Below are positions 53,477 to 61,132 of a stretch of 64,000 nt of DNA, piece after piece. Every line of letters begins with the position of its first letter. The stretch's first letter is position 1. The notes beneath the pieces were generated by a model. It made no database searches, was not told the DNA's origin, and worked only from the letters and a program-made list of their open reading frames with translations. The stretch spans positions 3,100,001 through 3,164,000 of the forward strand of contig OZ241979.1 of the NCBI GenBank assembly GCA_965204235.1, read 5' to 3'. The stretch comes from JAJDTQ01 sp965204235. GTDB taxonomy: Bacteria > Desulfobacterota > Binatia > UBA9968 > JAJDTQ01. The position numbers and the translations under genes are program-made.

Positions 53477-54865
53477 ATGAGCGCCTCGGACGCAGGAGTG
53501 ACCCGACGCTTGGCGCAGTGGGTCTGTGAGTCGGAGTTTCGCTCCGTCCCCGACGCCGTGCGCCGCGAAGCCGCGCGCACGCTGCTCAACTGGATGGGCT
53601 GCGCGGTGGGCGGCTCGCGCCACGAATCGGTGGACATCGCGCTGGAGGCCTTGGGACCCTTCATGGGAAAACCCCGGGCGTCGGTGCTGGGCCGCACGGA
53701 ACGGGTCGATGCGCTGCATGCGGCGCTGCTCAACGGCCTGAGCTCCCACGTGTTCGACTTCGACGACACCCACCTGCGGACCATCATCCATCCCGCCGGG
53801 CCGGTGGCCGCAGCGCTGCTGGCCCTGGCCGAGCACCGGCCCGTCTCCGGCGGCGACTTCCTCCATGCGCTGGTCCTCGGGGTGGAGGTGGAATGCCGCA
53901 TCGGCAACGCCGTGTACCCCGACCATTACGACGTCGGCTGGCACATCACCGCCACCGCCGGGGTCTTCGGTGCCGCAGCCGCAGCCGGCCGCGCGCTCGG
54001 ACTGGACCGCCGGCGCATGTGCTGGGCCTTGGGCGCGGCCGCCACCCAGGCCGCGGGGCTCCGGGAGATGTTCGGGACCATGTGCAAGCCCTTCCACATC
54101 GGACGGGCCGCCCAGAACGGCCTGTCCGCGGCCTTGCTCGCCGCCCACGGGTTGACCAGCTCCGAGCGGGCCATCGAAGCGCCCCGGGGCTTCGCCCCGG
54201 TGCTCTCCACCAAACAGGACTACGCGGCCATCTGCGAAGGACTCGGCGACAGCTACGAGATCGTGCGCAACACCTACAAGCCCTACCCCTGCGGCGTGGT
54301 GATCCACCCGAGCCTCGACGGCTGCATCCGGCTCAAACGGGAATACGGTCTCACCGCGGACGACGTCGAAGCCGTGGAGTTGCGAGTCCACCCGCTGGTG
54401 CTGGAGCTCACCGGGAACAGGACGCCGCGAACGGGGCTCGAAGGCAAGTTCAGCGTCTATCACGCCGCCGCGGCCGCGCTCGTGCTCGGACGGGTCGGCG
54501 TAGCCGAGTTCTCGGACGAAGCGGTCAACGACCCCGTCCTCATGGCCGTGCGCGACCGGATCTCGGCCGCGGCGGACGGCGCGGTGAGCGAGTCCGGGGC
54601 CGTGGTGAGGGTACGGTGGAAGGGCGGCCGTTCCGTGGAAGCCGTGGTCGAGCATGCTTCGGGAAGCCTGGAGCGTCCGCTGTCGGACGAGGCCATCGAA
54701 GACAAGGTCCACGCCCTCGCCGACCCCTTGCTGGGCGCTGCATCGACCCGGGAGATGATCGAAGCCTGCCGCAACGCGGCGCAGTTGGAGGACGCGAGCG
54801 CGCTCGCGGGTGCGGCCACGCCCGGGGGACGGGCGGCATGGCTGTCGCCCCCTCCCCTGCAGTGA
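53477..54865 (+). CDS. MmgE/PrpD family protein
   Basis: A 462-residue protein of the 2-methylcitrate dehydratase/aconitate decarboxylase family. The N-terminal helical domain has LAQWVCESEFRSVPDAVRRE and GPFMGKPRASVLGRTERVDA (about residues 57-76). The active-site region is LNGLSSHVFDFDDTHLRTII (about 80-99, with catalytic Asp/His in DFDDTH), HPAGPVAAALLALAE, and later LGAAATQAAGLREMFGTMCK (about 191-210). The C-terminal lid has YEIVRNTYKPYPCGVVIHPS (about 259-278). These enzymes dehydrate or decarboxylate tricarboxylate-like acids. The exact substrate is unknown. The start is ATG 53477, placed directly after the dispersed element with no intervening leader. Confidence 0.9.
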   Translation: MSASDAGVTRRLAQWVCESEFRSVPDAVRREAARTLLNWMGCAVGGSRHESVDIALEALGPFMGKPRASVLGRTERVDALHAALLNGLSSHVFDFDDTHLRTIIHPAGPVAAALLALAEHRPVSGGDFLHALVLGVEVECRIGNAVYPDHYDVGWHITATAGVFGAAAAAGRALGLDRRRMCWALGAAATQAAGLREMFGTMCKPFHIGRAAQNGLSAALLAAHGLTSSERAIEAPRGFAPVLSTKQDYAAICEGLGDSYEIVRNTYKPYPCGVVIHPSLDGCIRLKREYGLTADDVEAVELRVHPLVLELTGNRTPRTGLEGKFSVYHAAAAALVLGRVGVAEFSDEAVNDPVLMAVRDRISAAADGAVSESGAVVRVRWKGGRSVEAVVEHASGSLERPLSDEAIEDKVHALADPLLGAASTREMIEACRNAAQLEDASALAGAATPGGRAAWLSPPPLQ

Positions 54866-54892
54866 GGGATCCCGGCCGCCGCCCTCACTCCA

Positions 54893-55004
54893 GGGAAACC
54901 CGGAACGATTGCCTCCGTTCGTCCTGAGCGTAGCGAAGCGAAGCCGAAGGACGCGCTTTCCCACAGGGAGAGGTATCTCGAGCCGGGATTGACCAGAGGT
55001 TCCC
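54893..55004 (+). repeat. Dispersed element, copy 6
   Basis: The element runs from GGGAAACCCGGAACGATTGCC through the standard core and CCCACAGGGAGAGGTATCTC to CAGAGGTTCCCC. The copy ends about 38 bases before the GMC oxidoreductase start. The left end GGGAAACC and the right end GGTTCCC are near-inverted, suggesting short terminal inverted repeats. Confidence 0.85.
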
Positions 55005-55042
55005 CAAGGCAGACCGACGGCTCATCGCTGGATCGGACGAGA

Positions 55043-56611
55043 ATGCACATGCCCGAACACTACGACGTCATCATCATCGGCGGCGGCTCCGGCGGCTGCG
55101 TTGCCGCGGGCCGACTCAGCGAGGACCCGCGCCGGAGGGTGCTGTTGCTGGAAGCCGCGCCCCACCCCCGGCCGGTTCCGGACGTCATCCGAGACGCCGA
55201 CAGATGGGATCGGGTGTTGTGGGAGACTCCCTTCGTGGACATGCTCACGGTGCGGCGGCCCGTCAACGGCAGCTCGTTCCCTCTCATGCTCGGAAGGATC
55301 ATGGGCGGCGGTTCGTCGATCAACGCCATGGGCTACGTCTGGCCCACGCGGCACGACATGGAAACGTGGGTTGCGCAGGGGAACCCGGACTGGTCCTGGG
55401 ACGTGGTCCACGCGGTGTTGCAGCGCCTCGAAACGGATCAGGATTTCCCCGACGACCCGAACCACGGCAACGCCGGACCCGTGTATGTCGAGAGACCCTT
55501 CGCCCTGGAATCGGACCTGTCCCCGGTGGTCCGGGCCTATATCGACGGCGCCGTCGAGATGGGGCTGCCGCGCATCCCGGACACGAACATCGCCAATCCC
55601 CTGGGCGTCGGCCCGGGGGTGTGCAACATCAGGGACGGCAGGCGCCAGTCCGCGGTGGTGAGCCATCTCGACCCCGCCTGCGGACGTCCCAACCTCACCA
55701 TCCGGGCGGAGGCTCCGGTGCTCGCCTTGACGGTCTCCGGCACTCGGGTGGACGGCGTGCGCTACGAAAGGGACGGCGTGGTCCACACGGCCACCGCCGG
55801 CCAGGTGGTGCTGGCCGCGGGCGTTTACCGGAGCCCGCAGGTCCTGCTGTTGTCGGGCATCGGCCCGCCCGCGGCCCTCGAACGCCTCGGCATCGAGGTG
55901 ACCCACCCGCTGGAAGGGGTCGGGGAGAACTTCCAGGACCACGCGATGGTCCACATGACGTTCAAGGCCGCCAGGGACTTCGACGTGGACTGGACCCTGC
56001 CGCGGATCCGCCTCATGGCGCGGACCTCGCCGAGCCTCGACCACGGCGACTTCTACCTGGTCCTGCGCCCTGCCACGAAGCTCCCGGACATGGACTGCCT
56101 GCTGCCCCTGTCCATCACCCTGCTGGAGCAGGCGGCCCGGGGGCGGGTCCGCCTCAAGAGCTCAGACCCGAAAGACGACCCCGTGGTGGAATCGGCGCTG
56201 CTGGAAGACCCCCGTGACCGGGAAAAGATGGTGTCGGCCATGGAGTTCGTCCGGGAACTGGCCCGGACCTCGCCCATGCGGGAATTCTACGGCCCGTTGG
56301 CGACCCCGGGTCCGGAAGAGGACTGGACAACCTTCGCCCACTCCAACCACGACAGCTCCCTCCACGGTTGCGGCACCTGCAAGATGGGACCGTCGGACGA
56401 CCCCGCCGCGGTGGTGGACCAACGGCTGCGGGTCCATGGACTGGACAACCTGTGGGTGGCGGACGCCTCCGTCATGCCCACGGTGGTGCACGCCAACACC
56501 AACGCCACCGTGTACGTCATCGGCGAACGGCTGGCGGAGTTCCTGAAGAGCGAAGACCAGGCGCCGGTCCGGCGCGGCGCCCCGGACGAAGGGCGGCGCG
56601 GTCTCCCCTGA
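55043..56611 (+). CDS. GMC family FAD-dependent oxidoreductase
   Basis: A 522-residue flavoenzyme. The ATG at 55043 (MHMPEHYDVIIIGGG) is favoured, because the preceding in-frame codons fall in or beside the repeat element. The FAD-binding motif is HYDVIIIGGGSGGCVAAGRL (about residues 6-25), followed by RRVLLLEAAPHPRPVPDVI. GMC signatures 1 and 2 are LGRIMGGGSSINAMGYVWP (about 83-101) and QVVLAAGVYRSPQVLLLSGI (about 254-273). The C-terminal catalytic region contains HGCGTCKMG (about 450-458) and VVHANTNATVYVIGERLAE (His/Asn pair, about 489-507). GMC enzymes oxidise alcohols. The neighbourhood suggests an aromatic or aliphatic alcohol in a catabolic route. Confidence 0.9.
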   Translation: MHMPEHYDVIIIGGGSGGCVAAGRLSEDPRRRVLLLEAAPHPRPVPDVIRDADRWDRVLWETPFVDMLTVRRPVNGSSFPLMLGRIMGGGSSINAMGYVWPTRHDMETWVAQGNPDWSWDVVHAVLQRLETDQDFPDDPNHGNAGPVYVERPFALESDLSPVVRAYIDGAVEMGLPRIPDTNIANPLGVGPGVCNIRDGRRQSAVVSHLDPACGRPNLTIRAEAPVLALTVSGTRVDGVRYERDGVVHTATAGQVVLAAGVYRSPQVLLLSGIGPPAALERLGIEVTHPLEGVGENFQDHAMVHMTFKAARDFDVDWTLPRIRLMARTSPSLDHGDFYLVLRPATKLPDMDCLLPLSITLLEQAARGRVRLKSSDPKDDPVVESALLEDPRDREKMVSAMEFVRELARTSPMREFYGPLATPGPEEDWTTFAHSNHDSSLHGCGTCKMGPSDDPAAVVDQRLRVHGLDNLWVADASVMPTVVHANTNATVYVIGERLAEFLKSEDQAPVRRGAPDEGRRGLP

Positions 56612-56612
56612 C

Positions 56613-57428
56613 TCACGGCTCGGAGAGGTCGAGCAGGATGCCGTCGGGGTCGGCCATGGCGTACCGGCCGATGACGCAGCCTTCCAGGTCGGCCCGGGTC
56701 ATGGGGCCGAAACGGCCCACGTCCAGGTTGGCGGGGGCGGCTTCCGGCGCGGCTTCGCTCAGGGTCTCGATGTCCTTCCGGGTCCGCTCCAGGTCCTCGA
56801 CCCGGAAGCCGATGTGGTCGAGCCCTTCGCGCATGCCGCGGTACAGCGCGTTGTCGCAGGGGCGCACCAGGAGGTCCACCGCGCCGTCGGTAACCCGGAA
56901 GCTGCCGTCCGGTGACGGCGCTTCGCCCACGTCGAGGTCGAACACGCGGTGGTAGAACTCGGCCACCCGTTCCGGAGTCCTGGAGCGGATGGAGATGTGG
57001 CTGAGCCGGCGCGGCTGGCTCCAGCCCTCTTCCAGGTATCCCTCCCGGACCTTGGCGACCCCCTTCTGCGAGATGTCGAACTGCGTGCCGCAGGGATCGG
57101 TGCCGCGGGAAACCGAGAACGGTACGTGGGGCAGGCTCCTGGCCACCAGCAGGTCCGGATAGCCACCGCGCATCCGGTCCAGCACCACCGGTATCTCCTC
57201 CACCTCGAAGCCGAAGTGGTCCAGTCCGGACTGGTTCCCCGGATGCTTCTGCAGCATGGCGAAGCCGATGACTCCATCGCTGATGTGGCCCCGGTCCGGA
57301 TTGTAGTTTCCCTTCTCGTCGGTCATCCCGGTGGTGATCTTCTTCATCCCGAAGACCGTCTGGTAGAAACGGGCCATCCGGTCCCAGTTCTCCGTGTTGA
57401 GGGCCACGTGTCGGATGCGCGTTCGCAT
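56613..57428 (-). CDS. Tandem VOC-domain protein (glyoxalase/extradiol dioxygenase-like)
   Basis: A 271-residue protein with two VOC repeats. Domain 1 is RIRHVALNTENWDRMARFYQ (about residues 4-23), GLDHFGFEVEEIPVVL (about 78-93), DPCGTQFDISQ. Domain 2 is LSHISIRSRTPERVAEFYHR (about 144-163), GLDHIGFRVEDLERTR, DPDGILLDLSEP (end). Each domain has a His pair and an Asp where many extradiol dioxygenases have Glu, so metal binding is likely but the reaction is uncertain. The start is ATG 57428 with GGAGGTGGAACC upstream. The gene is convergent with the GMC gene (stops two bases apart) and divergent from the FAH-family gene. Confidence 0.85.
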   Translation of the reverse strand: MRTRIRHVALNTENWDRMARFYQTVFGMKKITTGMTDEKGNYNPDRGHISDGVIGFAMLQKHPGNQSGLDHFGFEVEEIPVVLDRMRGGYPDLLVARSLPHVPFSVSRGTDPCGTQFDISQKGVAKVREGYLEEGWSQPRRLSHISIRSRTPERVAEFYHRVFDLDVGEAPSPDGSFRVTDGAVDLLVRPCDNALYRGMREGLDHIGFRVEDLERTRKDIETLSEAAPEAAPANLDVGRFGPMTRADLEGCVIGRYAMADPDGILLDLSEP

Positions 57429-57444
57429 GGTTCCACCTCCGCAA

Positions 57445-57477
57445 CGGTCGGCTGCCGCGGCTCGCGGCAGCCGACCG
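57445..57477. terminator. Perfect 15-bp hairpin upstream of the VOC gene
   Basis: CGGTCGGCTGCCGCG and CGCGGCAGCCGACCG pair perfectly around a GCT loop. The hairpin lies 17 bases before the VOC start on its 5' side and directly abuts copy 7 of the dispersed element. It could be a terminator for transcription entering from the right, or a 5'-leader structure of the VOC mRNA. No U-run follows. Confidence 0.6.
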
Positions 57478-57620
57478 AAACTCCGAACAATTGCCCCGTT
57501 CGTCCCGAGCGCAGCGAAACGCAATCACCCCCGTTCGTCCTGAGCGTAGCGTAGCGAAGTCGAAGGACGCGCTTTCCCACAGGGTGAGGCGCTTCGAGCC
57601 GGGGTTGATCGGAGGTTCCT
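57477..57620 (+). repeat. Dispersed element, copy 7 (partly duplicated core)
   Basis: The element runs from GAAACTCCGAACAATTGCCC, through a first core that diverges after GAGCGCAGCGAAACGC, to a second full core, the CCCACAGGGTGAGGCGCTTC block, and ends CGGAGGTTCC. It lies in the divergent gap before the FAH-family gene. Confidence 0.83.
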
Positions 57621-57744
57621 TACCGTGGAATCCGACATTTCCGCGCTGCTGTCAAGCCGGAAGATGCCAGTCCGGGTCGGTTGTGGTATAAGGCGCCATG
57701 GAGCTTCCCGGGACGCAGGACGCCAGGGCGGAGGGAGACGAAGC

Positions 57745-58632
57745 ATGAAGGTTTGCACCTACGACGCGAAGCAGGCCGGGGCGGTGGTGGACGACGAGGT
57801 CTATCCCATCGGAGCGGCGATGGTCGCCGCGGGTCTGCTCAAGGCCGATTACACCATGGTCCAGGTCATCGAGGCGCTGACGGGGAACCCCGCGGCCCGG
57901 CACTGCGTCGAGGAGTGCATCCGGTCCGGGGACGCCGTGCCCCTGGATCGGGTGACGCTTCGAGCGCCCATCGACAACCCCACGTCCCTCTGGGCCGCGG
58001 CCGCCAACTACATGGACCACCGCAAGGAGATGGAGACCCGGATGGGGAGCGGCGCCCAGGAGCTGCCGGACAAGGACGACCACATGTCGCAGGACTTCCT
58101 GAAGCCGGTCTCGTCCATCATCGGACCCGGCGGCGCAGTCATCCTCCCCAAGGTGTCCCACGACGTGGACTTCGAGTGCGAGCTCTGCGTGGTCATCGGC
58201 AAGGAAACCCGCAAGGTGACCGAGGAGCAGGCGCTGGACCATGTCTTCGGCTACACCATCTGCTGGGACATCAGCCAGCGGGACCCCTGGGGGCGCGGCA
58301 AGAACAACACCCGCAACGTTCGCAAGGGCTTCGACACCTTCAGTCCCCTGGGACCCTGGATCGTCACCAGGGACGAGATCCCCGAGCCGCAGGACCTCTC
58401 GCTCGCCGCGTGGCACAACGGCGAGCAGGTGATGACCGCGCATACCGGCGACATGATCTGCGGGGTCCGGGACCACATCCGGTTCCTGTCGAGCGTGGCG
58501 ACCCTCCGACCGGGCGACCTCATCACCACGGGGACGCCGGCCGGGGTCCACACGCTCCGGGACGGCGACCGGCTCCGGGGAGAGATCGAGAAGATCGGCG
58601 TGATGGAGTTGCACGTCGAGGCGGAGGTCTGA
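57745..58632 (+). CDS. Fumarylacetoacetate hydrolase family protein
   Basis: A 295-residue FAH-fold enzyme. ATG 57745 follows GGAGGGAGACGAAGC. Metal ligands appear in HDVDFECELCVVIGKETRKV (about residues 138-157, the D-x-E-x-E set) and in YTICWDISQRD (Asp about 172). The oxyanion/lid segment GDMICGVRDHIRFLSSVATL (about 237-256) precedes GDLITTGTPAGVHTLRDGD (about 259-277), a family hallmark. These enzymes cleave C-C bonds or hydrate/decarboxylate intermediates of meta-ring cleavage and related acids using Mg or Mn. The next gene is an amidohydrolase 30 bases downstream, probably in the same operon. Confidence 0.9.
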   Translation: MKVCTYDAKQAGAVVDDEVYPIGAAMVAAGLLKADYTMVQVIEALTGNPAARHCVEECIRSGDAVPLDRVTLRAPIDNPTSLWAAAANYMDHRKEMETRMGSGAQELPDKDDHMSQDFLKPVSSIIGPGGAVILPKVSHDVDFECELCVVIGKETRKVTEEQALDHVFGYTICWDISQRDPWGRGKNNTRNVRKGFDTFSPLGPWIVTRDEIPEPQDLSLAAWHNGEQVMTAHTGDMICGVRDHIRFLSSVATLRPGDLITTGTPAGVHTLRDGDRLRGEIEKIGVMELHVEAEV

Positions 58633-58662
58633 GGACAGGACCGACGGACGAGCGAGGACCCC

Positions 58663-59790
58663 ATGCCGGGCGTCATAGACGCGGACACGCACATTTCCGA
58701 GTCGGAGGGGATGTGGGAGCTCATGGACTCGTCCATGTACCCGCGCAGACCGGTGATGACCGAGGTGCCGGACGACACCCTCTACGGCGACTTGAACGTC
58801 CTGTGGCTGATCGACGGCAACCTCTTCCCCAAGCCGGCCGGCCGGGGCGGCTTCCGGCTGGTTACGCCCTCACGCTCCAAGGGTCAGGAGCGGCGCCGGG
58901 ACGTCCTCATCGCCTGTCGGGAGATCACCGACGTGCCGGCGCGGCTGGCGGACATGGACAAGCTGGGGGTGGAGATCCAGGTCATCTATCCGACGCTGTT
59001 CCTGGTTTACCTCACCGACGATGCGGAACTGGAGGCCGCGTTGTGCCGCGCCTACAACGACTGGATGGCCGATGTCTGGAGCAAGTCCCGGGGACGGCTC
59101 CGCTGGGTGGTGGCGCCGCCGCTGCACTCCATGGAAGCGTCGCTCGAAGAGATGCGGAAGGGCAAGGCCAATGGCGCGGTAGGGGTGACGCTCCGGGGCA
59201 TGGAGGGTGACCGCAGCATCGCACATCCCTTCTTCTTCCCCCTCTACGAGGAGGCCGAGAAGCTCGACCTGCCCGTCTGCATCCATACGGGCTCGGGCTC
59301 CCGCACCCTGCTCAACCTCTTCGACCTGGCCATCAGCTCGACCTTCGCCAACCAGGTGGCGCTGCCCCTGTTCGCGTTCCGGGACATCGTGGCCAACCAC
59401 CTGCCGGCACGGTTTCCCGGCCTTCGGTTCGGCTTCATCGAAGCCAAGGCAAGCTGGATCCCCTACCTCCTGCACCTGCTCCGGCGCGAGTCCCGGGCGG
59501 TGGCCGCGGGAGGCCGAAAGGGCATACAACGACCCCGGTGGAAGCACGAGACCAACGTGGACCTCTTTCGCGACTACCGCATCTACGTGGCCTGCGAGGC
59601 GGACGAGGACCTGCCCTACCTGCTCGGCTACACGGGCGAGGACAACCTCCTCATCGGCTCGGACTACGGACACACGGATCCCGCCAACGAGCCACGCATG
59701 GTGGACGTGATGCGGCAGCGCGAGGACATCCCGTCCCGCGTCATCGAGAAGATACTGGTGGACAACCCGAAGCGGTTCTACGGCCTCTGA
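58663..59790 (+). CDS. Amidohydrolase family protein (Amidohydro_2) 2
   Basis: A 375-residue TIM-barrel amidohydrolase. The first strand has MPGVIDADTHISESEGMWEL (DxDxH-like), then LGVEIQVIYPTLFLVYLTDD (about residues 103-122), DLPVCIHTGSGSRTLLNLFD (His about 208), and ENLLIGSDYGHTDPANE (Asp about 334), ending DNPKRFYGL. It is clearly related to the genes at 52158 and 59797, but has GHT rather than PHG/PHS after the late Asp. It follows the FAH-family gene by 30 bases. A role in decarboxylating or hydrolysing a pathway acid is inference. Confidence 0.85.
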   Translation: MPGVIDADTHISESEGMWELMDSSMYPRRPVMTEVPDDTLYGDLNVLWLIDGNLFPKPAGRGGFRLVTPSRSKGQERRRDVLIACREITDVPARLADMDKLGVEIQVIYPTLFLVYLTDDAELEAALCRAYNDWMADVWSKSRGRLRWVVAPPLHSMEASLEEMRKGKANGAVGVTLRGMEGDRSIAHPFFFPLYEEAEKLDLPVCIHTGSGSRTLLNLFDLAISSTFANQVALPLFAFRDIVANHLPARFPGLRFGFIEAKASWIPYLLHLLRRESRAVAAGGRKGIQRPRWKHETNVDLFRDYRIYVACEADEDLPYLLGYTGEDNLLIGSDYGHTDPANEPRMVDVMRQREDIPSRVIEKILVDNPKRFYGL

Positions 59791-59796
59791 CGCGCG

Positions 59797-60903
59797 TCAC
59801 AGGTTATAGAACGCGAGGCCGTTCTCGCGCAGGATCTTCTGCTTGACGGCGTCCGAGAGGTCGGTGCGGTCCCGGATCTCCTGGATGCCCGTCTCCCGCG
59901 CCTCGGAATGGGGGATGTCGCCCTCGATCAGGATCTGGTCCTCCCCCACCAGGTCGATGACGTGGGGCAGAAGCGGCTCCTCCGCTTCGCAGGTGACATA
60001 GACCCGGCCCTCCCGGAGGTACTCGCTGGGCAGTTTCCGGGAACGGTTCCCCAGCATCTCCACCACCGGATGATAGTGGTCCATCCGTCCGATCATGTAG
60101 GGGATCCATTCGGATCCCGCTTCCAGGAAGGCGACCCTGAGCTTCGGGAAGCGGTCGAGGACGCCGCCCGCCAGGATGCTGAAGAACCCCATGAGCACGG
60201 GCAGGGTGAAGCTCAGGAGCAATGCCGAGTAGGGGTCCTCGCAGGTTTGGGTCAGGCCCGGCGCGCTCCAGCCCGTGTGGACGCACACCGGCAGGTCCAC
60301 CTCGCAGGCCGCGGCAAAGAACGGCGAAAGGTCCGGATGGTGCAGCAGCGTCTGGCCCGCGGTGCCGCCGATCATGAGACCCACGGCGCCGAGCTCCCGG
60401 GCGCGATGGACCTCGGCCACGCAGGCCTCGCGGTCCCGCATGGGGATCACCGCGGACCACTTCAGGCGCTCGGGCCGCTCACTGCAACGCTGGGAGATCC
60501 AGGTGTTGTAGCTCCGCATCAACGCGGCCTCGAACCTGGGGTCCTCGGTCAGGCGATGGAACAGGATGGAGGAGTAGATCACCTGGATGTCGATGCCGAA
60601 TGCGTCCAGGTCCTTGATGCGGGCGTCGATGTCGGTCATGCCCTGGCTGGCAACGGGGAATATCTTGTCCCGGGCGAACTTCATCTCCAGCGGCGTGCCG
60701 CTGAAGGTGGTGCCGGGTCCCCACAACCGGGGATGGATCTGGCCGTCGATGAGCCACCACGCGTCGATGTGGGAGTTGGTGGCCAGCCCCTCTCCCTGCA
60801 CCACCACGGGCCTTCGGTGCTGGAACTCGTCCTCCAGGTAATCCCAGGTCTCCGGCACTTCCATGACGTGGGAATCCGCGTCCACGACGTCGATCTTGCT
60901 CAT
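59797..60903 (-). CDS. Amidohydrolase family protein (Amidohydro_2) 3
   Basis: A 368-residue member of the same family. The start is ATG 60903 (MSKIDVVDADSHVMEVPETW). Upstream in-frame codons lie in the promoter region. Other motifs are IDIQVIYSSILFHRLTEDPR (about residues 104-123), DLPVCVHTGWSAPGLTQTC (about 204-222) and QILIEGDIPHSEARETGIQ (about 325-343). It ends with the same RENGLAFYNL-type tail as its paralogues. It is convergent with the second amidohydrolase (six bases between stops) and divergent from the family-5 solute-binding protein, from which it is separated by two facing promoters. Confidence 0.85.
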   Translation of the reverse strand: MSKIDVVDADSHVMEVPETWDYLEDEFQHRRPVVVQGEGLATNSHIDAWWLIDGQIHPRLWGPGTTFSGTPLEMKFARDKIFPVASQGMTDIDARIKDLDAFGIDIQVIYSSILFHRLTEDPRFEAALMRSYNTWISQRCSERPERLKWSAVIPMRDREACVAEVHRARELGAVGLMIGGTAGQTLLHHPDLSPFFAAACEVDLPVCVHTGWSAPGLTQTCEDPYSALLLSFTLPVLMGFFSILAGGVLDRFPKLRVAFLEAGSEWIPYMIGRMDHYHPVVEMLGNRSRKLPSEYLREGRVYVTCEAEEPLLPHVIDLVGEDQILIEGDIPHSEARETGIQEIRDRTDLSDAVKQKILRENGLAFYNL

Positions 60904-60982
60904 CGAATCTCCTCCCATGAATGAATGTCCTCGTCCGGCAGGCCCGGGGCGGTCCGGGTCCTCGGCCCGGTTGCAACGACAG

Positions 60983-61011
60983 ACTATTGGACAAAAAGCC
61001 TCGGCTGTCAA
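60983..61011 (-). promoter_or_regulatory. Sigma-70-like promoter for amidohydrolase 3
   Basis: On the minus strand TTGACA (61011-61006) is followed after 17 bases by AATAGT (60988-60983), about 80 bases before ATG 60903. The -35 is consensus, and spacing is ideal. Confidence 0.55.
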
Positions 61012-61054
61012 CATCGCCGTCCCGACCGGGGACGGGACGGCGGTTGAACCGCGG

Positions 61055-61083
61055 TTGACAACACCCGACGGCGTTGATAGAAG
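61055..61083 (+). promoter_or_regulatory. Sigma-70-like promoter for the family-5 binding protein
   Basis: TTGACA (61055-61060), a 17-base spacer, then TAGAAG (61078-61083), about 50 bases before ATG 61133. The -35 box is perfect and the -10 matches 4 of 6. Confidence 0.55.
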
Positions 61084-61132
61084 CCCGAACATCCGTGGAC
61101 ACTATCGAAAACGACTCGGAAGGGAGACGGAA

